Source of the DNA: Pseudomonas frederiksbergensis
GTDB lineage: Bacteria; Pseudomonadota; Gammaproteobacteria; Pseudomonadales; Pseudomonadaceae
Length of the DNA: 64,000 nucleotides
Reading direction: 5' to 3'
Assembly (NCBI RefSeq): GCF_900105495.1
Contig: NZ_FNTF01000002.1
Location: 2,827,501 to 2,891,500, forward strand
The translations under genes and the position numbers were made by a program. A model generated the notes under the pieces. It saw nothing but the letters and a program-made list of their open reading frames with translations. It did no database searches and was not told where the DNA came from. Each line of letters begins with the position of its first letter. Within the stretch, counting starts at the first letter, position 1. Positions 56,968 through 64,000 of the stretch are shown here, one piece after another.

Positions 56968-58142
56968 GTCAACACGACGAAAACGCAGTACCACGCGCCT
57001 TCGCCACCCGTGTGATCCATGCCGGGCAAACGCCCGACCCTTCCACCGGTGCGCTGATGCCGCCGATTTATGCCAACTCCACCTATTTGCAGCAGAGCCC
57101 CGGTGTGCACAAAGGCTTCGACTACGGGCGCTCGCACAACCCGACGCGCTTTGCGCTGGAGCGTTGCGTTGCAGACCTCGAGGGCGGCACCCGAGCCTTC
57201 GCGTTCGCGTCGGGGCTGGCGGCGATTTCCACCGTGCTCGAATTGCTCGACGCGGGCTCGCACATCGTCTCCGGCAATGATTTGTACGGCGGCACCTTTC
57301 GGCTGTTCGACAAGGTGCGCAAACGCAGCGCCGGGCATCGCTTCAGCTTCGTCGATCTGACTGACCTGGAGGGATTCGAAGCGGCACTGCAGCCCGACAC
57401 GAAGATGGTTTGGGTCGAGACGCCAAGCAATCCCTTGCTGAGCCTGACGGACCTCGCCGCCGTCGGACGCATCTGTCGCTCGCGAGGCATCATTTGTGTG
57501 GCCGACAACACCTTTGCCAGCCCGTGGATACAACGCCCGCTGGAGCAGGGCTTCGACATCGTGCTGCACTCGACCACCAAGTACCTGAACGGCCACTCCG
57601 ACGTGATCGGCGGCATCGCGGTGGTTGGACAAAACGCAGACCTGGCGGAGCGTCTGGGCTTCCTGCAGAACTCGGTAGGCGCGATCGCCGGGCCGTTCGA
57701 CGCTTTCCTCACCCTGCGCGGCGTGAAGACCCTGGCGCTGCGCATGGAGCGCCACTGCAACAACGCGCTGGACCTGGCGCAATGGCTGGAGCGTCAGCCG
57801 CAAGTGGCGCGCGTCTATTATCCGGGCCTGCCGTCGCACCCGCAGCACGTACTGGCGCAGCGGCAGATGCGTGGTTTCGGCGGGATGATCTCCCTCAACC
57901 TGAACAGCGACCTGGCCGGTGCCACGCGCTTCCTCGAGAGTGTGCGGATTTTCGCCTTGGCCGAGAGCCTGGGCGGGGTGGAAAGCCTGATCGAGCACCC
58001 GGCGATCATGACCCACGCCAGCATCCCCCAAGAGACCCGTGCGCAACTCGGCATCGGCGATGCGTTGGTACGGTTGTCCGTGGGGGTCGAGGATGTCGAA
58101 GACCTGCGCGACGACCTGGCACAGGCGCTGGCGCGGATCTGA
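56964..58142 (+). CDS. Cystathionine gamma-lyase (PLP gamma-family)
   Basis: Cys/Met metabolism PLP enzyme of 392 residues from ATG 56964 (MSQHDENAVPRAFATRVIHA); the frame is open upstream but lies inside the synthase gene. PLP Lys206 is in LHSTTKYLNGHSD, with VWVETPSNPLL, CVADNTFASPWIQRPLE and SLGGVESLIEHPAIMTHASI. With the preceding gene it gives reverse transsulfuration, homocysteine to cysteine. It could also have gamma-synthase or methionine gamma-lyase activity, but the pairing makes the gamma-lyase role most likely. Confidence 0.9.
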   Translation: MSQHDENAVPRAFATRVIHAGQTPDPSTGALMPPIYANSTYLQQSPGVHKGFDYGRSHNPTRFALERCVADLEGGTRAFAFASGLAAISTVLELLDAGSHIVSGNDLYGGTFRLFDKVRKRSAGHRFSFVDLTDLEGFEAALQPDTKMVWVETPSNPLLSLTDLAAVGRICRSRGIICVADNTFASPWIQRPLEQGFDIVLHSTTKYLNGHSDVIGGIAVVGQNADLAERLGFLQNSVGAIAGPFDAFLTLRGVKTLALRMERHCNNALDLAQWLERQPQVARVYYPGLPSHPQHVLAQRQMRGFGGMISLNLNSDLAGATRFLESVRIFALAESLGGVESLIEHPAIMTHASIPQETRAQLGIGDALVRLSVGVEDVEDLRDDLAQALARI

Positions 58143-58159
58143 AAATCAGCAGGCAAAAA

Positions 58160-58192
58160 AAATCCGGAACCCTTATCGGATTCCGGATTTTG
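58160..58192. terminator. Bidirectional terminator
   Basis: AAATCCGGAA/TTCCGGATTT stem (58160-58190) with an 11-base loop, A-run before and T-run after, between the convergent gamma-lyase and DUF3108 genes. Confidence 0.88.
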
Positions 58193-58205
58193 GAGTCGAG
58201 CCGGA

Positions 58206-58919
58206 TCAGCTGCCTTTGACAGCCTTGCCGTCGACCGTACCGTCGAGGAGCATGATGTTGTACTCCTTGCCGTCGGTTTCAACCTGTTGCAGACGAACCA
58301 GCAGGTAATCCCAATCCTTGGCGAACCACAGGACGGTGATGCGCTTGCTTTGTGTCGGGTCGCGCACGCGCTCGACCTTGATTGCTTCGATCTGGCCAGC
58401 CTTGGTGTCGACCTTTTCCGAACCCAGCACGCGGAAATCATAGGTATCGACTTCACCATCGTCGACGACCTGATAGCTCATGCTTTTCTTGCCAGCGGCC
58501 ACGTCGTGCTGCAGGGCGAGCTGATAAGTGGACTTGTCGACCATGCCGCGGTTGAGCGGGATCTTGACCGGGTCACCGCGATCAGTGCCGGTGACCATTT
58601 TGTTGGTCCAGTCGAAATCCAGGTCAGCCTTCTTGGCTTTGCCCAGGCCGCCACGTTCGAAGTGGTAGGACTGCGGCAGCAAGGTGTCCTTGTCCAGCGT
58701 CAGGGTGCTTTCTTCGGTCAGGCTGGCGATCATCATCGAGGCCTTGAAGCTGAGCTTCCAGGCGCCGTTGGCTTGTTTGGTCAGGCTGCGTTCAGCGGTG
58801 CCGCTCATGGGCAACTGCTTCCAGTCAGCGGTGTAGCTGGCGGAGAAAGGTTGAAGTTCTGCAGCCTGCGCAAAGGGCAGTGCGAACAGAGCGCAAGCGA
58901 AGAGCAGGGCGCGACGCAT
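58206..58919 (-). CDS. DUF3108 periplasmic protein
   Basis: Protein of 237 residues with a signal peptide ending AQA (about residue 19) and a beta-rich body (LQPFSASYTADWKQLPMSG, HFERGGLGKAKKADLDFDW, YQLALQHDVAAGKKSMSYQV). DUF3108 function is not established; structures of related proteins suggest a lipocalin-like barrel. It is third in the purM-purN-DUF3108 cluster, starting 9 bases after purN ends; TAGGAG lies before ATG 58919. Confidence 0.87.
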   Translation of the reverse strand: MRRALLFACALFALPFAQAAELQPFSASYTADWKQLPMSGTAERSLTKQANGAWKLSFKASMMIASLTEESTLTLDKDTLLPQSYHFERGGLGKAKKADLDFDWTNKMVTGTDRGDPVKIPLNRGMVDKSTYQLALQHDVAAGKKSMSYQVVDDGEVDTYDFRVLGSEKVDTKAGQIEAIKVERVRDPTQSKRITVLWFAKDWDYLLVRLQQVETDGKEYNIMLLDGTVDGKAVKGS

Positions 58920-58927
58920 AAAATCTC

Positions 58928-59578
58928 CTAGGTTCGAATCAAGTGGCCGCTGGCCGCGAGCAACTTTCCATCCAGTAAAGCACCTTGCTCGCCGAGTGAT
59001 AAACGACCTTCGGCAAACCAGCGTACAGCCAACGGGTAGATCAGGTGTTCCTGGGTATGGACTCGCTGCGCCAGACTCTGCGGCGAATCGTGCAACTCTA
59101 CCGGTATTACTGCCTGTACGACCAGTGGTCCGCCATCGAGTTCCTCGGTGACGAAGTGCACGGAGCAGCCGTGCTCGGTGTCGCCGGCTTCCAGCGCGCG
59201 CTGATGAGTGTGTAACCCTTTGTATTTGGGCAGCAGCGAGGGATGGATGTTGAGCAGGCGACCCGCGTAGTGGCGCACGAAGTCAGCGCTGAGAATGCGC
59301 ATGAACCCGGCCAGTACCACGAGTTTTGGATTGAACGCATCGATCAGTTCGATCAGCGCGGCATCGAAGGCCTCGCGGCCTTCGAAAGCCTTGTGATCCA
59401 GGGTGCGGGTGTCGATACCCGCGTCCCTGGCGCGTTGCAGGCCATAGGCGTCGGCGCGGTTGGAAATCACCGCAGCGATGCGGGCCGGGCTGTCGCCGGT
59501 CCGCGTGCTGTCGATCAAGGCCTGCAAGTTACTGCCGGTGCCGGACAACAGCACCACCACATCACAGGTCTGGGACAT
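58928..59578 (-). CDS. purN: Phosphoribosylglycinamide formyltransferase (PurN)
   Basis: Formyltransferase of 216 residues (start ATG 59578: MSQTCDVVVLLSGTGSNLQA); ATG 59590 would add four residues and overlap the purM stop as TGATG. It has the phosphate-binding SGTGSNLQALI, the LAGFMRILS segment and the catalytic NIHPSLLPKYKG with Asn/His, HTHQRALEAGDTEHGCSVH and ELDGGP with Asp. It transfers formyl from 10-formyl-THF to GAR in purine synthesis. Confidence 0.96.
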   Translation of the reverse strand: MSQTCDVVVLLSGTGSNLQALIDSTRTGDSPARIAAVISNRADAYGLQRARDAGIDTRTLDHKAFEGREAFDAALIELIDAFNPKLVVLAGFMRILSADFVRHYAGRLLNIHPSLLPKYKGLHTHQRALEAGDTEHGCSVHFVTEELDGGPLVVQAVIPVELHDSPQSLAQRVHTQEHLIYPLAVRWFAEGRLSLGEQGALLDGKLLAASGHLIRT

Positions 59579-59589
59579 CCGCTCTTGCA

Positions 59590-60648
59590 TCAGTGTGCCT
59601 TGAGGTTCTTCAGTTCAACCGAAGCCGCGCCTTCGGCAGCGGTGGCGATCTGACCGATGACCCAAGGCTGCTCGCCGGCTTCACGCAATACGTTCAGCGC
59701 GGTTTCAACGTGCTCTTGAGCAACGCAGATGACCATGCCTACGCCGCAGTTCAGCACGCGGTGCATTTCGTTTTCGTCAACGTTGCCTTTCTCTTGCAGC
59801 CAGTCGAACACCGCAGGACGGGTCCAGCTCGCGACGTCAACCACGGCTTGTGCGCCTTTTGGCAGAACGCGCGGGATGTTGTCCAGCAGGCCACCACCGG
59901 TGATGTGCGCCATGGCTTTGACCGCGCCGGTTTCCTTGATCAGCTTCAGCAGCGGCTTCACGTAGATGCGGGTCGGGGCCATCAGCAGGTCGGTCAGCGG
60001 TTTGCCGTCGAGCTGGATGTTTTCGATGTCGGCACCGGACACTTCGATGATCTTGCGGATCAGCGAGTAGCCGTTGGAGTGCGGGCCGGAAGACGGCAGG
60101 GCGAGCAGGGCATCGCCGGCAGCGACTTTGGAACCGTCGATGATTTCGGATTTTTCCACGACGCCGACGCAGAAGCCGGCCAGGTCGTAGTCTTCACCTT
60201 CGTACATGCCTGGCATTTCAGCGGTTTCGCCGCCAACCAGGGAGCAGCCGGACAATTCACAGCCAGCGCCAATGCCGGTCACGACCTGGGTCGCGGTTTC
60301 GACGTTGAGTTTGCCGGTGGCATAGTAGTCGAGGAAGAACAGCGGCTCGGCGCCGCAGACCACCAGGTCGTTCACGCACATGGCAACCAGGTCGATGCCG
60401 ATGCTGTCGTGCTTGTTCAGGTTCAGTGCCAGACGCAGCTTGGTGCCGACGCCGTCAGTACCGGAAACCAGCACGGGCTGTTTGTAGCCGGCCGGGATTT
60501 CGCAGAGGGCGCCGAAACCGCCCAGGCCGCCCATGACTTCCGGGCGCGCAGTGCGCTTGGCGACGCTCTTGATGCGTTCGACCAATGCTTCACCGGCGTC
60601 GATGTCTACACCGGCGTCCTTGTAGCTCAGGGAGGGTTGCTTGCTCAT
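59590..60648 (-). CDS. purM: Phosphoribosylformylglycinamidine cyclo-ligase (PurM)
   Basis: AIR synthetase of 352 residues: [97 protein letters not shown] and [18 protein letters not shown]. It makes aminoimidazole ribotide in purine synthesis. First gene of the minus-strand cluster. Confidence 0.98.
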   Translation of the reverse strand: MSKQPSLSYKDAGVDIDAGEALVERIKSVAKRTARPEVMGGLGGFGALCEIPAGYKQPVLVSGTDGVGTKLRLALNLNKHDSIGIDLVAMCVNDLVVCGAEPLFFLDYYATGKLNVETATQVVTGIGAGCELSGCSLVGGETAEMPGMYEGEDYDLAGFCVGVVEKSEIIDGSKVAAGDALLALPSSGPHSNGYSLIRKIIEVSGADIENIQLDGKPLTDLLMAPTRIYVKPLLKLIKETGAVKAMAHITGGGLLDNIPRVLPKGAQAVVDVASWTRPAVFDWLQEKGNVDENEMHRVLNCGVGMVICVAQEHVETALNVLREAGEQPWVIGQIATAAEGAASVELKNLKAH

Positions 60649-60858
60649 GATCCAGGCCTTTAGGGGGGATTCAGGGGTAACGACCGAGTCCAGTGGGACC
60701 GCCGAAACAGGCGAAGGCGAGTGCCATCGACGAATTTCAGGGTGCCCGGCTGTTGCCGGTCTGCGAAGGCGCGCGATTTTATCAGGCTTGAGGGGCAGCG
60801 GCCATCCTCAGGCCGACAGCAGGGGCATATCCGCTTAAAAAAACCTTCATTGCCCGTG

Positions 60859-60886
60859 TTGGTCGCCTCCTTCATGGCTGTATAAG
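60859..60886 (+). promoter_or_regulatory. Candidate promoter for the DUF2066 gene
   Basis: TTGGTC (60859-60864), a 16-base spacer and TATAAG (60881-60886), in the 382-base gap between purM and the DUF2066 start. Otherwise the gap shows no gene or strong structure. Confidence 0.4.
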
Positions 60887-61030
60887 GTATCGCTATTAAC
60901 CGTCTATCGTTAGGACAGTGCAAAAACTTACCAGGGTCAGGTGAATGTTTTGCTGGGGGGCGTGGTCACAGCCTTGCTCAATCCGGTTCACGCGGCCTGT
61001 TCCAGCCGCTCTTGTCGTCAGGAATCCGCC

Positions 61031-62089
61031 ATGCGTTTTTTTTCTAGATTTTTGTTTGCGGGCTGTATGTCATTGGTCAGCCTGGCGAGTCATGCCGAAA
61101 CCGTAAAAAATCTGTATCAGGTGCGTCAGCCTGTCAGTGGTCAAACCCCGGAAGTGCGCGATCAAGCGACCCAGCTAGCGTTGGAGACGCTGGTGTTGCG
61201 GCTGACCGGCGATCCCAAGGCTGCGCAAAGTCCAGGGTTGGCGGGACTGCGCAAGGACCCGCAGCAAATCATCAGTCAGTACGGCTTTGAAGCCGGCCCG
61301 CCGGAAGTGTTGAAGGTCGATTTCGACCCGGCTAGCACCGAGCAAGCATTGCGCCGTGCCGGGCTGTCGTTGTGGGGGGCAAACCGGCCTTCGATCCTCG
61401 GCTGGTGGTTGAACGATTCCACCGAGGGTTCGAGCCTGGTCGGCGATGGCCAGGCCAGTGCTGCGCCGTTGCGTCGAGCGGCGCAACACCGTGGCTTGCC
61501 GCTGCGTTTGCCGCTGGCCGATCTGAGCGAGCAGATCGTCGCCGCCGCACCGAATCTGGAAGGTACGGACGCGACGCCACTGCGCGGGGCATCGGAGCGT
61601 TACAACGCTGACGCCTTGCTCGCGGTGCATGCGCGTGAAGAGGGCGGACAGTGGCAGGCCAAGTGGAATTTGTGGCTCGGCGACAAAAAGGAGGCGGGCA
61701 GCGTGCAGGGCGCGGATCAGGCCGCGGTGGCCGATGCGGTGATGCTGGCGGTCAGTCAGCGGCTGGCACCGCGGTTTGTCGTCAGGCCGGGGGCTTCGGG
61801 CGAACAATTGCTCGAGGTGCAGGGCATGAATCTGGAACACTACGCGGCGCTTGGGCGCTTGCTGGAACCGTTTGGTGCGCGCCTGCAAAGTGTCGACGGC
61901 GACCGGATTCTTTATCGGGTCAACGGCAGTGCCGAACAGTTGAAGGCGCAATTGTCGCTGGCCAGGTTGCAGGAAGTTCCAGCGGGTGAGGCACCAGCCC
62001 CCGCCACCCCCGTTCAACCGGCCGCCGGTTCGACACCGGCCGTAGCGCCAACGCCGGCACCGACGCCGCAGCTGCGTTTCCGTTGGTAA
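61031..62089 (+). CDS. DUF2066 secreted protein
   Basis: Protein of 352 residues from ATG 61031 (AGGA upstream; the frame is open to 60941). Signal peptide to about residue 26 (ASHA). Body with YQVRQPVSGQTPEVRDQATQ, ALETLVLRLTGDPKA, NRPSILGWWLNDSTEGSSLV and a Pro/Ala-rich C-terminal tail (residues about 320-352). Family function unknown. It sits before a PerM-type permease and hda. Confidence 0.87.
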   Translation: MRFFSRFLFAGCMSLVSLASHAETVKNLYQVRQPVSGQTPEVRDQATQLALETLVLRLTGDPKAAQSPGLAGLRKDPQQIISQYGFEAGPPEVLKVDFDPASTEQALRRAGLSLWGANRPSILGWWLNDSTEGSSLVGDGQASAAPLRRAAQHRGLPLRLPLADLSEQIVAAAPNLEGTDATPLRGASERYNADALLAVHAREEGGQWQAKWNLWLGDKKEAGSVQGADQAAVADAVMLAVSQRLAPRFVVRPGASGEQLLEVQGMNLEHYAALGRLLEPFGARLQSVDGDRILYRVNGSAEQLKAQLSLARLQEVPAGEAPAPATPVQPAAGSTPAVAPTPAPTPQLRFRW

Positions 62090-62124
62090 GTTTTCTTTCT
62101 TTATATAGATGCATGGAGTGGTAC

Positions 62125-63198
62125 ATGGCCGATACGCGGCGTTGGTTCTGGTTGGGTGGGGTGGTTCTGCTCTGCGTGTTTGTCTGGTTGTTGCATCCGA
62201 TCCTGACCCCGTTCCTGATCGCATTGCTGCTGGCCTATCTGTTCGACCCGCTGGTGGATCGGCTGGAGAAGGCCGGCCTGTCCCGGACCTGGGGCGTGGT
62301 GGCGGTGTTTGCGCTGTTTACCTTGATCTTCACGGCATTGCTGTTGGTGTTGATACCCATGCTCGCCAAGCAGTTGTTTCGCTTGTATGAGCTGACGCCG
62401 CAGATGCTCGATTGGTTGCAGCACACTGCACTGCCATGGGCACAATCGAAATTCGGACTGTCGGATAATTTCTGGAAGTTCGACAAGCTCAAGGCTGCGA
62501 TCAGCGAGCACATGGGCCAGACCACTGACATCGTCGGAGTGGTGCTGAGTCAGGCAACGGCCTCCGGCCTTGCATTGATTGGCTTGCTGGCGAATCTGGT
62601 GCTGATCCCGGTAGTAGTCTTCTATCTGCTGCGGGACTGGGACCTGATGATGGCCAAGATCCGCAGCCTGCTGCCCCGTGACCGCGAAGAGCGGGTTATG
62701 ACCCTGGCAGGTGAATGCCATGAAGTGCTCGGTGCGTTCGTGCGCGGGCAGTTGCTGGTGATGGTGGCGTTGGGCGTGATCTACGCGGCCGGCCTGATGT
62801 TGATCGGGCTGGAGTTGGGGCTGTTGATCGGGTTGATTGCCGGTCTGGCGGCGATCGTGCCGTACATGGGGTTCGTCATCGGGATCGGCGCGGCCTTGAT
62901 TGCCGGTCTGTTCCAGTTCGGCGGCGATCTGTATCCCCTGTTCGGTATCGTCGCGGTGTTCATGGTTGGGCAGGCGCTGGAAGGCATGGTGCTCACGCCA
63001 TTGTTGGTGGGGGACAAGATCGGTCTGCACCCGGTGGCGGTGATCTTCGCGATTCTGGCTGGGGGCGAGCTGTTCGGATTTACCGGCGTGCTGCTGGCGC
63101 TGCCGGTGGCGGCTGTGATCATGGTGCTGGTGCGCCATATGCATGATTTGTATAAAGATTCTGATATGTACAGCGGTGTTGATGAGTCCGGGATTTAA
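62125..63198 (+). CDS. AI-2E family transporter (PerM-like)
   Basis: Membrane protein of 357 residues from ATG 62125 (GGAG upstream); ATG 62113 would add four residues. Eight hydrophobic segments and the family core PFLIALLLAYLFDPLVDRLE, LIPVVVFYLLRDWD and LGLLIGLIAGLAAIVPYMGF. Despite the family name, most members are not autoinducer-2 exporters; some are Na+ or cation antiporters. Its usual neighbour hda follows after 230 bases. Confidence 0.9.
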   Translation: MADTRRWFWLGGVVLLCVFVWLLHPILTPFLIALLLAYLFDPLVDRLEKAGLSRTWGVVAVFALFTLIFTALLLVLIPMLAKQLFRLYELTPQMLDWLQHTALPWAQSKFGLSDNFWKFDKLKAAISEHMGQTTDIVGVVLSQATASGLALIGLLANLVLIPVVVFYLLRDWDLMMAKIRSLLPRDREERVMTLAGECHEVLGAFVRGQLLVMVALGVIYAAGLMLIGLELGLLIGLIAGLAAIVPYMGFVIGIGAALIAGLFQFGGDLYPLFGIVAVFMVGQALEGMVLTPLLVGDKIGLHPVAVIFAILAGGELFGFTGVLLALPVAAVIMVLVRHMHDLYKDSDMYSGVDESGI

Positions 63199-63428
63199 GA
63201 GCGGCTGATCAACCATCGCGGCCAGCCTGGTGCATTGCCGGGCTGGCCCGAATCCCTCGCGCGGCTGTCACCTGCGCCGCCAAAGAAACTGTCATAAAAC
63301 CAGGGTGTTAACGCAAACCTTTGATTTTGCTTGTGGTCTGTCGCATTGTGCGACCCGCCTCACGGGTATAAACTTCGCAAACTTTACACAGAGGCCACTA
63401 ACGGTTCCTTTGGAACTGTTCAGTCAGC

Positions 63429-64000
63429 ATGAAACCGATTCAGCTGCCCCTAGGTGTGCGTCTGCGTGATGACGCTACCTTTATCAATTACTATCCAGGC
63501 GCCAATGCCGCTGCACTCGGCTATGTCGAGCGGCTATGCGAAGCCGACGCCGGCTGGACCGAAAGCCTGATTTATCTCTGGGGCAAGGACGGGGTAGGGC
63601 GTACGCACTTGTTGCAGGCGGCCTGCCTGCGCTTCGAGCAACTGGGAGAGCCGGCGGTGTATTTGCCGTTGGCCGAACTGCTCGATCGCGGTATCGCGAT
63701 CCTCGACAACCTCGAACAGTACGAACTGGTCTGCCTGGATGATTTGCAGGCGGTGGCTGGTCGGGCGGATTGGGAAGAGGCGTTGTTTCATCTGTTCAAT
63801 CGTCTGCGTGACAGCGGTCGGCGCCTGCTGATCGCCGCATCGACCTCCCCGCGTGAACTGCCAGTGAAGCTGGCGGACCTCAAATCCCGTCTGACCCTGG
63901 CGCTGATCTTTCAGATGCGTCCGCTCTCCGATGAAGACAAATTGCGTGCCTTGCAACTGCGCGCCTCGCGTCGTGGCCTGCACCTGACCGATGAAGTCGG
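63429..64000 (+). CDS. hda: DnaA regulatory inactivator Hda, N-terminal part
   Basis: First 190 residues of an AAA+ protein (MKPIQLPLGVRLRDDATFIN). It has the beta-clamp-binding motif QLPL at residues 5-8, the Walker A-like GKDGVGRTHLLQAA, Walker B YELVCLDDLQAVAG and sensor 1 LIAASTSP. Hda with the clamp stimulates ATP hydrolysis by DnaA. The window ends before the stop; only about 45 residues are expected to be missing. Confidence 0.95.
   Translation, partial: MKPIQLPLGVRLRDDATFINYYPGANAAALGYVERLCEADAGWTESLIYLWGKDGVGRTHLLQAACLRFEQLGEPAVYLPLAELLDRGIAILDNLEQYELVCLDDLQAVAGRADWEEALFHLFNRLRDSGRRLLIAASTSPRELPVKLADLKSRLTLALIFQMRPLSDEDKLRALQLRASRRGLHLTDEV

Overview
The window looks like a piece of a fluorescent Pseudomonas chromosome (P. 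fluorescens group). This rests on recognised protein sequences, on a gene order that as I recall follows other Pseudomonas chromosomes (ccm cluster; sulfate-binding protein, K+ channel, pyk and gcl cluster; gltA, sdhCDAB, sucAB, lpd, sucCD, branched-chain permease, htpG; DUF3108, purN, purM, hda), and on many REP/REPIN-type palindromes typical of this group. No rRNA, tRNA, CRISPR array or prophage was seen. Most of the window is core genome; accessory material is limited to a HicAB module beside a broken lysR, a RAYT transposase with its repeats, and intergenic repeats.

Layout. 1-370: start of a FliK-like gene, cut by the window edge. 568-7940: complete cytochrome c maturation operon ccmABCDEFGHI plus a small lipoprotein, closed by a terminator. 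7988-9016: remnant of a LysR regulator with an in-frame stop, abutting hicAB. 9110-13506: MFS exporter, lone sulfate-binding protein, voltage-gated K+ channel with a zinc-ribbon tail, urea transporter. 13654-20319 (minus): glyoxylate-to-pyruvate operon gcl-hyi-glxR-glycerate kinase-pyk, divergent from a GlcG/HbpS-like gene, with two copies of the palindrome TTGTATACAA between them. 21238-21696: RAYT transposase flanked by REP pairs. 21834-24000: TetR regulator, DUF808 and DUF805 membrane proteins. 24064-28413: MlaA-like protein overlapping an alpha/beta hydrolase, a small membrane protein and a membrane-tethered GH17 enzyme. 28756-31868: orphan betaine-type binding protein, then DUF485 plus the acetate permease ActP.

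32554-45587 is the TCA block: gltA (minus) diverges from sdhCDAB-sucAB-lpd-sucCD (plus). Near-consensus sigma70 promoters can be read for both directions. It is followed by a BrnQ/BraB permease, a DUF599-MAPEG pair, a small alanine/lysine-rich lipoprotein, two tandem hotdog thioesterases, htpG, pirin, an OsmC protein, a chemoreceptor, a cystathionine beta-synthase/gamma-lyase pair (reverse transsulfuration), DUF3108-purN-purM, a DUF2066 protein, a PerM-type permease and the start of hda.

No wholly new multi-gene system was identified. The observations most worth pursuing are the hicAB/lysR junction, the RAYT with at least three palindromic repeat families (one interrupting every junction of the gcl operon except the last), the candidate operators over gcl, the MlaA-like protein without a lipobox in a bicistron with a hydrolase, and an 11-copy AAAGCC tandem repeat inside a GC-rich intergenic element.
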